This document shows positions 26,501 through 38,837 of a stretch of 64,000 bases of DNA, in pieces. Position 1 is the stretch's first letter. Every line of letters begins with the position of its first letter. Below the pieces are notes generated by a model. It searched no databases and was not told the DNA's origin. It saw only the letters and a list, made by a program, of their open reading frames with translations. This DNA comes from Phytoseiulus persimilis (lineage: Eukaryota > Arthropoda > Arachnida > Mesostigmata > Phytoseiidae): the NCBI GenBank assembly GCA_037576195.1, contig CM075103.1, positions 26,124,723 through 26,188,722 on the forward strand, in the 5' to 3' direction. Both the position numbers and the translations under genes were made by a program.

Positions 26501-27079
26501 ATTGACAGTATGCTCAACCGTCAAATGCTGAACCTTGACTGAGCCGCAATCTCACCTCTCGATCAGACCCCCGGCTCTCGGAGCGTGCCCCGACACCCCG
26601 GCGTGCCGCGGCGTTCCGCATGGACGGCGCCACACATCAGGCTACAAGACACGTTTAATCGGACGGATCAAGTGGTTTCCACAGATTTGGGACCTTGGAC
26701 CAGATTTCGTCTTCGATGAGTTCGCTAGCATGCGAAGAAGCGGACGGAAGTTGTGATGCTTTTTGGACCTAGACTCTAAAGTGTCAGGTGTGTTGGAGGA
26801 GTGGGCGATGAGACAAATGCATCCTCTTGTCGATCGTTGACGTGTCGACAGTGGCTTGGCTTTCACGAGCGATCGTCCAGTGCGGAAGGCACCGAATAAT
26901 TCACCCGGTTTACCTCTGGTCGACTAAATTTTTTCGAGCCATCGTATGATCAGAGCCCCTTGAGAATCGCGGACTTCCTTCCGTCCGGTGAGGGAACGCG
27001 AAGCATATGCATGAAGTCCTCAGCGGGCTCTACTGAGCAGTGAAGTTTTTCCAACCGGCGATTCATTCCTTCGAGTTAG
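23501..27079. other. Stretch without a recognised gene, except a small candidate frame at 26357-26542
   Basis: It contains the longest frame of the window (minus strand, 24756-25361, 201 codons), which is Ser/Arg/Cys-rich and not recognised. From about 26,150 to 26,540 the DNA is locally more A+T-rich and contains the candidate small frame. Confidence 0.5.
26357..26542 (+). CDS. Candidate small open frame, 61 codons
   Basis: Not recognised. The ATG has A at -3 and G at +4. The peptide starts MADWDIDKVFTGQPDY, is rich in Asp, His, Met and aromatic residues, and has low serine and arginine. Most random frames in this window are Ser/Arg-rich, so the composition stands out. There is no signal peptide or membrane segment, and no clear promoter or polyadenylation signal. 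It could be an exon of an unseen gene, a relic of a mobile element, or chance. Confidence 0.2.
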   Translation: MADWDIDKVFTGQPDYIDLNHLHRFRHPLHDMWFYLVIEHTADSQFTKIDSMLNRQMLNLD

Positions 27080-27340
27080 TTGTTCGACGATTCCACCGGG
27101 AAGACCAATCCTTTGTCCCAACAACTCCGACTCCCGGCAGTTTGTTCCTCCTTTGGAACAGTGTTCGTTAATCTGACATTATGCCAACGGCAGCAAGGAG
27201 CGCGTGCCTCGTGCGGAGGCTCTGACTGCTCAAAATCTCACTCTCCTGCTCCGTGCACCGAACGCAATCGCGAGCCGTGCGGGCGTACGAACCCCGATCT
27301 TGGTCTCGCAAAGTGCATATGCATGAGTGTCAGTAAGTGA
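27080..27340 (+). mobile_element. Possible BEL/Pao gag zinc-knuckle fossil
   Basis: A plus-strand frame includes CGGSDCSKSHSPAPCTERNRE and, about 17 residues later, a second Cys pair. This arrangement resembles the double cysteine-histidine region of BEL/Pao gag (C..C...HS...C, then GLC..CL). It lies about 600 bp from the tachykinin-receptor exon, inside its presumed intron. It is a fragment only, old and isolated. Confidence 0.37.
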
Positions 27341-27946
27341 CAAGCGTCGTCTTCACTCAATTGTGTCCTGAGCGGCCCTTATCCTCTTCCCCCGGTGGAC
27401 GAGCTGCCACGCTCAAGGCCCCATTCAGAGCAGTCCATTTTTCATGAATGTGAACTCGGTTATGTAGACCTGGCCCCGTGACACCAGTTTAAAGAGAAGT
27501 GGGAGCTGCAACGGCGAATGAAACTCTTTCGTGCGCGAAAATCAGGACAGCTCGCGTTAACCTTCGAAAGCGAGGAAAATGCGGGCCGCGCTCTTCATGC
27601 TCATGACAGTTCCGAGCTGAATTTATCATTCCGGAATCTCAGTTCTTCCGTCGAGGCACAGCAAGGCGCAGAGAATGGAGAAGACTGGAGAGTGAAAGAA
27701 ATATGAGAACGTTTCCATTACCAGCTCGTTGGAGCGCCCCGGAGCGTAGTGAACTTTTTATCCCTGGAATCGAACGGATCTGATCCGAATCTGAGCCCTG
27801 AGCCGTATTTTCCATCACATCCATTCCACCTCAGCGGACGGTTCAAAACATCAGGAGCTCGTCGCTTGAGCGAGCTTCATCAGGAGCATGGTGATCGAGG
27901 ATCAGAAATTCAAATGAAGTCTCTCCCCTGTCCGCGACGCATCATC
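27341..27946. other. Start of the presumed receptor intron
   Basis: This is the minus-strand sequence directly downstream of the receptor donor. No second exon was recognised. Confidence 0.5.
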
Positions 27947-27952
27947 ACCTAC
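27947..27952 (-). other. Splice donor of the tachykinin-receptor exon
   Basis: On the minus strand the exon reads ATCGACAG followed directly by GTAGGT, a near-consensus donor. The reading frame meets a stop at once if the intron is not removed. The intron position, inside the arginine codon of the DRY motif, is a plausible place for this receptor class. Confidence 0.85.
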
Positions 27953-28455
27953 CTGTCGATACTCATCGCTGTGATGGTGAAGACAGAAGAGGAAACTGTC
28001 AGCAACGAAATGAAGTTCGTGACCTTGCAATACGTCTGGCCGAAGGGCCAGTGTGAGTGCATCATGAATATGGCGTTGAATATCACGTTGAACATGGCCG
28101 TCGTCATATCAGCCACCGATAGGTTCACGAGGAAGTAGTTCGTAACGCTGCGCATCCGTTGGTGGGCGAGTACGATCCAGATGACGATAGCGTTACCTAC
28201 AGCACCGGCGAACACAATCAGGGAGAAACACATTATGAAGGACAACTGCTGCCAGGCCGGCAACTCAAAAGTCATGAAGGTTCCGTTTGAGGCAGTGAAA
28301 TTGCTGTCGGTGACGTTGTCCAGAAGCTGCAGGCACTCTGGAAGATAATCGGTCTGGGAGAGCGCGCTCAAGTTCGAGTTCAGAACTTGCAGACACCGAT
28401 TCAAGGTGATGTTGCCGGTACTTGCTGCACTGTGCGCGAGCATCCCAAACGTCAT
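27953..28455 (-). CDS. Tachykinin-like peptide receptor, first coding exon (N-terminus to TM3)
   Basis: Rhodopsin-family GPCR of the tachykinin/neurokinin receptor group, expected at the plasma membrane of neurons or gut cells, binding tachykinin peptides and signalling through G proteins. This exon encodes 168 residues. The extracellular tail is about residues 1-68 with five N-glycosylation sequons (N15, N28, N47, N52, N57). TM1 is about 71-97 with the GN pair at 87-88. Intracellular loop 1 carries MRSVTNYF. TM2 carries LSVAD (D116). WPFG at 136-139 precedes the TM3 cysteine C143. The exon ends in SIDR, the start of the DRY motif. The last codon is split (AG) before a strong donor, GTAGGT, at 27952-27947. 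The ATG at 28455 is the first one after an in-frame TAG near 28553 and has G at -3. TM4-TM7 are not seen; they should lie at lower coordinates or beyond position 1. The family call is very secure; the exact subtype is less so. Confidence 0.93.
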
Positions 28456-31400
28456 TTCGACGCTTCCTCTCCGAGTGTGGCCGTGATTCTCCCAATCGTT
28501 TCCGACTCGGTGATCCCACCGCTGAGTCCTAAGAACTCTAACGGGCCACTACGCGCGATCACTTCGCGAGCGTCACGGGTGCAATCCTCTAGGCGCGCAT
28601 TGAGTGCGGAGCTCTACCAACACTACGTTCGACTTGCCGCACTCGTATCGGAAACGCAGCTGCGCTTTCCAGGAGACCGTATCTCAGGCAGCGATCCGTG
28701 TTTGAACTCAAGAGCTTCCGTCGTTCCAATTATTCCTGCTTTCACAAGTTTTTCGACACTGAGCTTTTTTGAGCAAAACTTTTCCAGAGTTGGCCAATTC
28801 TCATGTGGCAATAATTCCTTCCAGCACTCGATATCGGCTAACGTCGTTCACTTCGAAAACTAATTATCCAGTCGGAATCGTTGCACAGGTCTCGTCAAAC
28901 TTCCCGAATTTCGCGGTGGAAGCACACGGCACACTCAGCGAGCTCGAGCTGCTCCGAAGTCTAAGAATGAACTGAGGTCCGTTCGAGGCATCGGCGCTGT
29001 GCACAACCAGAGGGCGCTGTCGAAACAGCCAACAGGTTGCCACCGGACTGCATTTCGTCCGGAATCATTTGTGAGCTCCCATAAACTTTCTGCCGACTGA
29101 CACCGAACAGCTGACTTTTAGATCGAGTTGAATATTGTGGATTCGAGTCGCTGACACAATCCGGTCAGCCTCGAGAGCACCTTGGAGGTTTTCTCGGGAG
29201 TTTGGAGAAGCGCTGGCGTGCGCCAAGCCATCAGAGAACAAGAAACACTGTCGGTGGCCGGGTCTTCATTCATCACTCAGAAGATTGGCTCCAGACACTT
29301 TAGCCGCAATGTGGCGCTCGAGTCATGCAACGAAAGTCCTCCGATCAAAGTCTCATTTATGGGAGCCAAGACAAAGGATGGTGCCCTCGAATCGAAACAG
29401 GTTGCGGAGCAAAGTCCAACTTGAGCCCTTCTCTGACTACTGGCATCTCTGCAGCTACATATATCGCGAATCTAAAGATGGAGGAATGTCGGCCTTGTTC
29501 CATCTGGCATTGAACTTCTCGGAATCTTTCACCACAGTCGTGTGATATTGTGATGTGCGCGAACACGCTCGTCATGAGAAGCAATCACGCGGGCAGCTGT
29601 TGACCGGGAGAGTAGGAGGAGTTTCGTATCTCAACATTGTCGAAGGGTAGGAAGTCCGGCAGGATTCTTCCTTCGCCATCCGACCATTCGACTTTGGAGT
29701 CCCGAATGGTCTATATTGACAATCGTCAGCATAATGTAGACTACGTGTGAAAGCTTGGCTTTCGACACTTGAATTATGTTGGAAGCAAACCCGGTTCATC
29801 CTGATTCATTTGACGAATCAGGTTGCTTCCACGGAATACAGCGGAAGGGTCTCTTCTCGGATTTGTTTGACATCCGCACTCTGCAGACTTTGAAACTTGC
29901 ACACTCGCTGGTTCCTGGGCTGCCGTTTCGAGAATAAAAATGTATTCATACGACAGGAATCTCCTTTTTCAATGTCAATGCCGGTCCTACCCCCCCCCCC
30001 CCCCTCCGCTGAAGAGACGTTGTTATCGAATAGCTTGGTGCATCCTTCCCAAATAAATTCACAGTCAGAGGGATGATAATGCATCACGACGATGTCTACC
30101 GTGGGAGCTCGTACTCTTGATTACAAAGACGAGTTTGTTCTCTTCCGCCCGACACAGAACTATTCGGATCTGCTGTTTCGCCTTCAATACTTCATTGATA
30201 ATACGACCTCGACTCTCCCAAACAGAGAGCACAGGCGACGAAGCAATTCAAATGAACAGGTATTCAGTCAACAATTCCATCCGACGATGAGCAGACGTCC
30301 GACATCGACCTTGCGGTTGCGTTCCGTAAACAGTTAATCTGGACGTCCGAATCTCTAGGACTTCTACTCTGAATCCATTCGAGCGTAGTTCCTGCCATGA
30401 AGGGCGCCAAAACTCCAAATGACGGTGTGTGAGCGTAGAGGAGGAGCATATCTGACGCTTTCCTCTCCGGCAAGTTCATCACAGGGTGGATTACTCAGAA
30501 CAGCCCAAAGCTGCTGGGTTAGGGATTGATGGACCAGACAGGAAAGTTTTAATGGAACTTCAGCGGTAGTCTGGCTGCGACTTTCGTCAAACTCTATCCC
30601 CTCTGTTACTTCCTCCAAGGATCAACTTTTTCGGCTCTTCGTATTTTATTCGACGCATCGACGCCGAAGGAGAATGGCCGGGATGCGAGGGTCTCCCAAT
30701 CTCAGACTTGTTCGGACAGGAGTGACTTGAAGAGACATCTGCTGATTTTGAATTAACAGCCGGAGACGTCTGCTTGTTCACGGCGGTAAGCTTGGAAAAT
30801 TTCTCGAGAACTCAACTGGGAAGATGGATTGAGTAGAACGAACTGTAGTCTGAACGAGATACCAGATTGGCTGACTGTCGGAGGATCCCTCGAAACGAGG
30901 ATGAAGATACGAATGCTTCCGACTCTCATTCGGTGCTGGAATTCGATGGTCGAGCAGACGTACCTCCCGCCGAAATAATTCGACTTACCCCGCGGGAAGT
31001 CGGGGAAACTCGAAGAATAAGAAGGTAGTGACTTCATTTTTGAATGTCCGACGGAGGCTCGCAGATCGTGGGATCGGATCAGAGACCCCAATAATATGAA
31101 AACAGCTCATCGAACCTGATATTGAAAAGTACAAAATTTTCAGTGGTGGAGTTTAGCTGAGACTTCTAGGTTTCAACTTGGGGCCGATCTTGGTCGAAGC
31201 ATCAGAGCTACGAAAAAGTGCTCGAAATTCCCTGGAGTTATTGCCAGGAAAGCTCACAACAGTACTGGGTGTTACATAAGTCCTGTGATCCGCAGCTTTA
31301 CTCCAAGAACACCTCCGAACAGTTCAGGTTTCGACCGAGACAACAAAGCTTGCGGAAAACCTCGGAGCTCATTCAGAGCAGCTTCTCGAGAACCCGAGAC

Positions 31401-33261
31401 TGAACCCGGACCAGCTTTACACGAAGTAGAAAATTTTCCTGGAGTTGTCCTAGTATGCTGGACTGAGAGCGTTGAGAGTGTATTCCGACACCTTTGAATG
31501 GTCGCGATGTTTTAGATGACGTCGATTGAATTCTGGGTCGAGTGATCCAAGGGCAACACAATCTTCGAATGCTAAGCACGGTTGCTGGTCGTTCTCAGGA
31601 TCAAGTTTTGAATGCGACGTTGAGAGTCAGTAAGCGACGCCCGGATCTCGCATCCAATTCTGAGAGCTCTTTCTCCAATCGTGAATCCGATCCTGAGCTG
31701 TTCTTGATCCGCGATCAGCAGCACTCTAGCGCATCTCTATCCTCGCCGTTCGGAAGTGTCCTCTCCAGAAAGCCCAAACGCAAGGTCGACACGCACTGGG
31801 TGAGGACCCAAAAGCCAGCTCCCACAAGCAAATCAGCCTGAGGAAGGAACTGACGGATTGACTTGGGATTTCGTTGAATACTTCAAGTCGTTTGTTAGTT
31901 CACTATCATCGTGGTGACGAAATCAGTGACCGGCCAAAACGTCGTCATTCAATCAATGGAAGCTCCGGCTTCATGGCCGCAACCCCTCCACTGCTATTTC
32001 CATATTTGGGAGTCTCCGCACGCCTTCGGACATTCCCACACACATCCAATCATTTCCTCGTTAATGGATTCCAAATCGGCGGAGAAGAGTTCCTTTTGAA
32101 ATTACCTCCGCTGAACTGGCCATGTCGAGTGATTTTCCGTCCGCTCGAATGTGTTTCCATAATTCACTGGAATACACGAGGATAGTGTCCGAGTGTCAAG
32201 CACATCTCAAATTCTTCTCGAAATATAGAATGACTCAGAGAGTTCACGGTTGCGAGTTCTAATCGAGAACTTCGAAGCCGTACGATCTCCGCCTCTTCTG
32301 CCTCAATGTCGATCTTCGAGCCGTGGAGTCTCAAGCCGCTGGATGAGGGAGACGTCAAAAAGTTTTCGATTTTCCACCCCGCTCATAATACGGTTTGCGA
32401 CATTGTTGCTGTCAGACAACGCCATTGTCTCCAACCCGGAGTTCGGCGCAATTATATTCTTCCGCTCGGTGAGAAGTTGAGGCTGTTCCTCCCAAACAAC
32501 AGACCTTATGAAAAGAATTAACAGGAGAGGTGCGACACAAAAGGAGGGGAGATAACTCACTCCCCGGTTGGTACGAGAATCTCAGAAACGTCCCCAGCAG
32601 CTGAGAGGTCTTTCATGACGGGAAGCCCCAAGGCTCTCGGAAGAATGTTTATGTTAGTTAACAGCATCTCTGCCCGTTGGCGAGCAGCTTGCTATCGTCT
32701 CTTCCTTCGCTTTTTATAACTCTCGGAGCCTCTGATACGCTGACTGATATCTGCCGAGCTGTCGGAGAAAAAACTGCGGTACCACCTACGATGGCGTGCT
32801 CGTCGATGTTGTTACCCCGTCTGGTCTCCAGGATGAAACATTCCCGGTTCGATGGAATCGTTCCCGGTGATGTCCCCGCTCGTTTGCCGTGTTACCTAGG
32901 TGACATGAATCGCCGAGAGGGAGATATTTCTGGAGGAGAGGTACCGAAGCCAAGTCGTCTCGCGTTCCGCTTACTCTGCCGCCCTCCTCCCGCAGGAGAC
33001 ATTCCGAAGGGCAAGCGTTCATTGTCAATGCAAGGTGGTCAATCGGAGCTCATTGGAGATATAGGAAGCCTCATCTTCTCAGAATGTATCCCGTGCTACG
33101 TGCTGAGATGGAACGGACTCGTTTCGAAGTGAACGTTCATGTGCCGATCATTTCTGAGTCATCATCGGTCCGAAGACATCCGAACTGTAGCTCATTCTCG
33201 GAAGTAGGGCACGGGGGCCGGATTCCCCCAGGGATTTCCTGGTTTGAATCTAATTAGCCGG
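28456..33261. other. Upstream region of the receptor exon
   Basis: The minus-strand frame upstream of the ATG stays open only to a TAG near 28553, so a 5' leader or a non-coding exon probably lies here. No clear promoter was identified. It contains the C15 run at 29990. Other frames show no recognised motif. Confidence 0.5.
29990..30004. repeat. C15 homopolymer
   Basis: Fifteen consecutive C on the plus strand, followed by TCCGC. It is equivalent to a G run on the minus strand and a possible quadruplex former. Confidence 0.95.
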
Positions 33262-34080
33262 TCAGTCGATTTTCGGAGGGACACGCCTCTGCTCAGCTGA
33301 GCCCCAAGATATTTTCAGGTCGATTCTACCAGATACGCTCTTCACGATGAATTTAGGATGCAAAGATGAATCGCAGCAACCGTTGGGAATCTCTTCCGTG
33401 CCAAGTCCCAGCACGGCGTCAAATGGCCAGTGGACAAAATGTTGCCAAGAGAACGAGCTCGATAAACTCCGAGAGGCGCTGGAACTCAGCACCGCAAGCC
33501 GTATGTGAGGTTGCTTTCAGGTCAGGTATTTGCATCTCTTAACTACCGCGGCGGAGGCGATCAGAATCGGACGGAACGGAGCAGGGAAGAGCCTAGATGG
33601 GTTCAGATGGGGAGAGGTCGGAGATCGACAATGTCATTGGCCGGACACGTTTCGGAGCCCGCCTACTTTCCCGTGATACCCCGATGTCGAAACTCCTCGC
33701 GCTGAGCTCTCTTGAGACTCGAAACCACGTCGAGTTTCAGCTGGGGAGGCTTTCCGGTTGCGCAAGGAGAGTGTAAACCTATTCAACCTACAATGTGTCT
33801 GGCATCGCACAGTTCCAGCACTCTCCGGCAGCCTGCGGGAGGAGGCTCTGCGAACGATGAAGGCTGTAGAGAAAACTGTTGGCGATTCATCGTGCAACGT
33901 GGAGTGCCAAAGGAACAGTCGGTGCTCGTTGTTAGCCTTGCGGTCGGTAGAATTAGCGATGTGATTCAGGCAAGGCTGAGGCTCCTGACCAAGTTCCGGG
34001 CTCCTTGCTACAAAAGTTGAGGCTTTGCACTCGGCTGAACAAGACTCTGCAAACGCGCTCGTATCCTGGGGCTCCTCCAC
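33262..34080 (-). mobile_element. BEL/Pao reverse-transcriptase fossil
   Basis: Two minus-strand stretches, about 34,080-33,650 and 33,492-33,262, resemble consecutive parts of a BEL/Pao RT: a palm segment with an EHRLFLWH-like motif (RFLW in the family), then a VLGLGTEE-like segment before the region that usually precedes IYDPLG. Order and spacing agree with the family. The element is broken several times and old. A plus-strand frame over the same DNA was considered and rejected. Confidence 0.5.
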
Positions 34081-35299
34081 GGACTAACATTCGGCCGGCG
34101 TTGCCTCAAAGGCGGAGAAAGTGCAGTCGGTGCCGCTCCGCCCAACTCTTCGTTGCAAGGAAGAGGGGAGGAAAATGAAGCAGTTCTCGCTCCATTTTAC
34201 CACAGCCTCTAACTGGATGCATAAGCTCGTCTTGTCGTCCGCCACCACTGCACTCAACTGATGACCTTCAAACTCGCCTGGGCAGTAATCAGAATTGGGA
34301 CAGAACTGAGACGTGGCCCAGGGCATCCGCTTTCGGAGCAGACGTCGTCGACTCGTTGCGGAGCTTCACAGAACCTCGAGCTGGAAATAAAATTTCTTTA
34401 CCATCGAAGTTCCATGATTCTCCTCGAAGTCCTACGGAGGCGGCATACCCGGATTTTCCGCCGTACGCGCCGATGCTGCGACCCTGTCTGGAGTCGAACC
34501 CACCAGGACTCCCACTGAACCCCCGGGAATGGTCCGAACCCAATCAGGCTCGCTCGGGGTCATCATCCCCAGGGAACACGGTTACTTTCTGTCTGATTGA
34601 CTTTATTTCCGGGGTGGAAATTGTGTCTCAAGTGAAATGAAATTCGTTGCCCCTCCCCGTCTAGGAGTTGTTTCTGGGCATCTCCCATAGGGGGTAGGGG
34701 AGATGAATATCAGATATCAGAAAGCGAGGAGTTGAAGAGGCCATTACCAAGTCTATCATCTGCCTTGTCGAACCGCCAGAGAGGTTCTCGCAAACACTCT
34801 CCTCTTTAGTAGGCTACGTTTTTGTCGAAACGCGAAAATAGATAGCGACACCACCCTGTACACGTGCTGCGGCGACTCGTTGCTAGAGCCACGTTGCGGT
34901 GACGTGCACAAATCACTCCTACACGTCCCAAAGCTTGCATCCATACTCGAGTTGACCTCATGGATTCTCTGCTTCGATAGACTGGATGTCCGCTGTCACC
35001 AGAGCGCTCTCTCGGATGTTCTTTGAAACCCGATCTCAACATTGCAGATGTTGGGGGGAAATCTTCATGGTCGTCCTCTATTTTCAAAACCGCTCAACGA
35101 GGTCATACTCAGATACAGAGTTCACAGGCAAAACGAAAAAAACAGTCGATGAAACCGGGTCAAGCCTTTGGATATTGGAAAGAGGAGATTCACAGCCGGG
35201 GCGATCGAGCTGCTTCGTTGGACTTTTGTTGTAACATTCTGACTCAAACAACGTCTCTCCTGTCTAAAGATCGGCCCAAGAATTCAGTCTCCCCCATTC
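34081..35299. other. Stretch without a recognised gene
   Basis: The N-terminal part of the BEL/Pao RT fossil may extend a little into this region. No further motif was recognised. Confidence 0.5.
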
Positions 35300-36100
35300 A
35301 AGCTTGATGGTTCTGTATTCCCTTCCTCACGCGAATAGGACGGTGGGTCTGATTTCGAGCCGCGGCGTTCCAGGAAGATGCTCCCCGCGCTTGTTCATAT
35401 CATTCGGGAGCTTTGCGTCGAATCGAAATCCCTAGTCAGCTTAGTTTTTTCGTCGATGTTTATTGTTTGAGAGACCATAATGCACTGGAATATATCTCGG
35501 ATCTCATTTCGGACAGCTCGTCATCGGACTCGTGTCACAGATCATTCATCCGCGACAGCATCTGTGTTTTTTTCCAACAGGAATTCCGACTATTGCAGTT
35601 TCCAGAAAAATTGCTGACACTCAGGTCTCTCGACAGAATGAAGCACACTCAAATGTCAACGTTCTCCGACTTATGAGGATTCCGATGGATTGATTGGAAC
35701 AACATTCCCTTCGCGTTCCGCGAAGGGAAATGCGAGGGAAAAGCTCGCGGATATGCTCAAGGGGGCCCCCTGGCTCTTGGATTTCGACAATTACTCCAAG
35801 CAAATTGCTTGAACCAGAGTCGCGGCGAATAATCAAATCCGTGAGTGAGGCTTTCGAGTCTCGCTCCTGCCTCTTATCTACCGTTCAAGTCCTTCCATGA
35901 TCACTCTCTTGGATGCATCGATCAGCAGTATGATTTTCGCGAATATGTTCCGTACCCCGATCGTTCTCTCTCGGGAATCTCTCCGGGGGGCGAATGGATG
36001 ACTACATTCCGTATTCATATTCCGGGTGGCACCTGAAATGACCACGACTCTCCGTGTTCCCGCTCCGATCGCGTTTCATTGGAAATTTCTTTGACTGAGA
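35300..36100 (+). mobile_element. Ty3/Gypsy fossil: RNase H and integrase zinc-binding region
   Basis: A DVYCLRDHNALEYIS-like stretch near 35,450-35,510 resembles the (Y/T)DHxALxYL motif of Ty3/Gypsy RNase H. It is followed about 50 residues later by a segment like QEFxxxxxPGK near the RNase H end. Around 36,010-36,100 an IHIPGG and HDSPCS-like stretch resembles the start of the integrase zinc-binding region. Several breaks; old. No LTRs were recognised. Confidence 0.42.
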
Positions 36101-38688
36101 AGCTGAGTGTCACTGTACAGGCTTTATGGGAACAGTGAACGGCAATGCCGAGTGATCAGGGCGGTATTCATGCTCTTCCAGCGAGATGACTTTCAACGTT
36201 CAAGTATCTCCCAAGCCTTGACCGATCAATTAGGCTCCTCGAGCAGGCACCCATCGACCAAAGTGGCCTCTCGGAGGGTCGAAGTGAGGTGACATAAAAA
36301 TTGACGCTCCCGCTGACTGATGCCGGACTGTTCTCATCTAAGAAACCCGCCCCTCTTCTCTTCTGCTCACAACCTTGCCCTCCAGGGGCACTCACTCTCG
36401 TTTTGATAGCGGTGCGAATGGGATCAAGAAACCCGCAACAAAACAAGCCTCTTATTCCACCTGTCAATGATCACAATCCATACCCAGCCATCTCCAGGTT
36501 TCCGTCGGCCTCTCGAGATTTCTCGAGTCTTAGGATTCGGAGCAACAGCAACCACTCCAGGAGCTCAGATTCTGCTCAGCGATGGTCCTCGGGGAAGCTC
36601 TCCTCGTAATCCCCGACCAGCCCCGGCGGAAGCTAAGGTCCCCAAAAGCTCGGCTTTCCACGGGCCGGGCTGAACAATCCTAAAAGCGGCCCGTCAAGAA
36701 AACACAATGATCGCAAGAGCTATGTTCGCTCCAGCGTTTTCAGCTTGGAATGGGATCCCTCAGCTCCGAGGGCTGATGGTTCACGTGTGGTTACTTGATG
36801 ATGATTGACTGGATCAGTTTATGAGAAGTTTGCTTTGCTGCCTGGAAAGCTTTGAAGGTATCCGAAGTGGACCTCTCACTGTCTTCCTGTAGCACGCAGT
36901 TGCTTGAAGCGGATTTACGTGAGGAACAGTTAGCGCAGCTTCCCGCTGGGTATTCTCGGGACGCCGGCAAAGTGCAATCGAGTCAACGTATTCACTCGCT
37001 GAGTATTGTACAACGAAGTCATTTCCGAAAAATCAGGCGGTCTGTATTTGGAGACTTGCCAAATGGAGTCTGCTCTTCGCATACACGCGTATTTGCAGGA
37101 AAAATAAACACTCCCTCGAGATGCTTCCTCTTTCATGAAGGGCAATCTCATTCCGGAGTCAGCTGAAAGATGATGGAGTCGGCCGTAAACACCCTCACAC
37201 CACAGTTCAGCTGCGCAAAATCTCGTTGTGTAGCCCTCTTTTTTTTCTTTCCCAAGCGATGAAACCATTTGGCAGATTCCGGATGTTTTAGCCTCGTTGC
37301 GAATTCAAAAGCTCATCCGGGATTCCTGAATTCATCTGATTTAGAGCGCCTCGATACGTAATAGAGTAGACAGAGGAGACACAGCTCTGAGTCAATTTAG
37401 ATGGATTTGAGCGAATTGGACGTCAATCGAATAATATCACCGCGCTCAATGCGACATTTTCCGTGACAACCACATTGGTGGAATGCCGCGGGAAACGGCC
37501 GATCAGCGTCGATATTCGAACGTAACCGATACATCACGACGGTCGCTCAGCTTGAAATCCCACTCCGCGGATTGTGAACTCTGCATTGCCCCGTATTCCC
37601 AGACAAACTAATGTCTTCGCTGATGGCCGGTGGGCCCTGAAAGCCATTGCTCATATGTCGATAAGTATATGAGGTATCCACGGACTTGTGCAATGAGCTT
37701 CCGAGAAAAAAAAGAGTGTTTCCAGGCGAGGTAGTTCTGGCTGATGTGGCATTTCTGTTCTGCTGCAAACCCGCCTCTGCAGTCACGATTTTGAACTCAA
37801 AAAGCGTATTTCCGGCTTAAACTGTCCCGAAATACCTCTGAAGCACTTTCTAGCCGTACAGCACTCCGCTCCGGGCGGCGGATATGAGCTGAGTCTACCC
37901 TCATCCGGATCAAATGACCCTCATCAGCCGGGACGCCGTGGAAACAGATCGGAGGAGCCACAGTCAATTTCCCATGATTCGGAAAATTGGAAAGTATCGT
38001 ACATGAAAGCATATTCATAGCAAGGATGCTCCCAGATTGCACAAATATGTTTCTATAGCCATATTCCCTCTGTTGTGGGAATGTTTTTCTATGACACTGC
38101 TACGATAGCTGCTACGAGCTCGATAAGTTTCCGGCGTTGCATCGTCTCTCCGAATGGAATGTTGAATGAGATTGAGAGCTCCAAGGGGACTTTTTTGCGT
38201 GATTTCACGGTATTTTTCTGTAAGGAACGAGGCCATTGCGAACTCCGTCCCTGAGCTTTGTTCGTGGGGAAAAACGATGTTGTCGCGGTGGTTTTCTTGT
38301 TGTTTTCACCTACGCGACCCTATCAGGAACAGTGTGCGGGAAACGTCACTCTCGAACAATGAATCTGGGATTAGCGGAACGTCAGAGGGTTTTTTCCCCA
38401 AGACAAACAAATCGTCATCCTACCACATGGTAGGCTTGATGGTTGACGATTTCCACCATCCTAGTGGGGGCCTGGCGGAGACTCTCAGATTACTCTATAT
38501 GGTGGCGAAATAAAAAGTGAGTCCGTAGCGTTTCTACTCTTCCGTGTCCAACCTAAAAAATTACGGTTACGAGAAATAAAAAACCTCAAGTTCCTCCTGA
38601 CCGCAAAGTCAGAGGAATGATGAAATGTGGACCCTGAACCATGGTCAGATCCAACCTGCAATCATCCCCGTGACTCAGAGACCTGCTA

Positions 38689-38707
38689 TCGACCCCCTAG
38701 GGGTCGA
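38689..38707. repeat. Near-perfect palindrome with 8-bp arms
   Basis: TCGACCCC (38689-38696), a CTA spacer, then GGGGTCGA (38700-38707). It is followed by a second GTCGACCCCC-like segment. It lies about 650 bp from the pogo/Tigger relic, in a stretch without coding signals. Its function is unknown. Confidence 0.8.
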
Positions 38708-38837
38708 CCCCCAGAGATCGATATTGACCATTTTGGGAGCCTTTGATGTAGAGTGACCTGAGAGTACCCGCCAGGTTCCTAACCAAACATTCCGATCAGA
38801 TCTCCCCCTTCTGGTATCGATCCATCGTTGGAGGTCT

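Noticed and set aside
32677-33132. 151-codon plus-strand frame
   Set aside because: No motif, and composition like the surrounding chance frames.
33758-33964. Plus-strand frame faintly like a BEL/Pao linker
   Set aside because: The minus strand over the same DNA matches a BEL/Pao RT better, over a longer stretch and with correct order of motifs.
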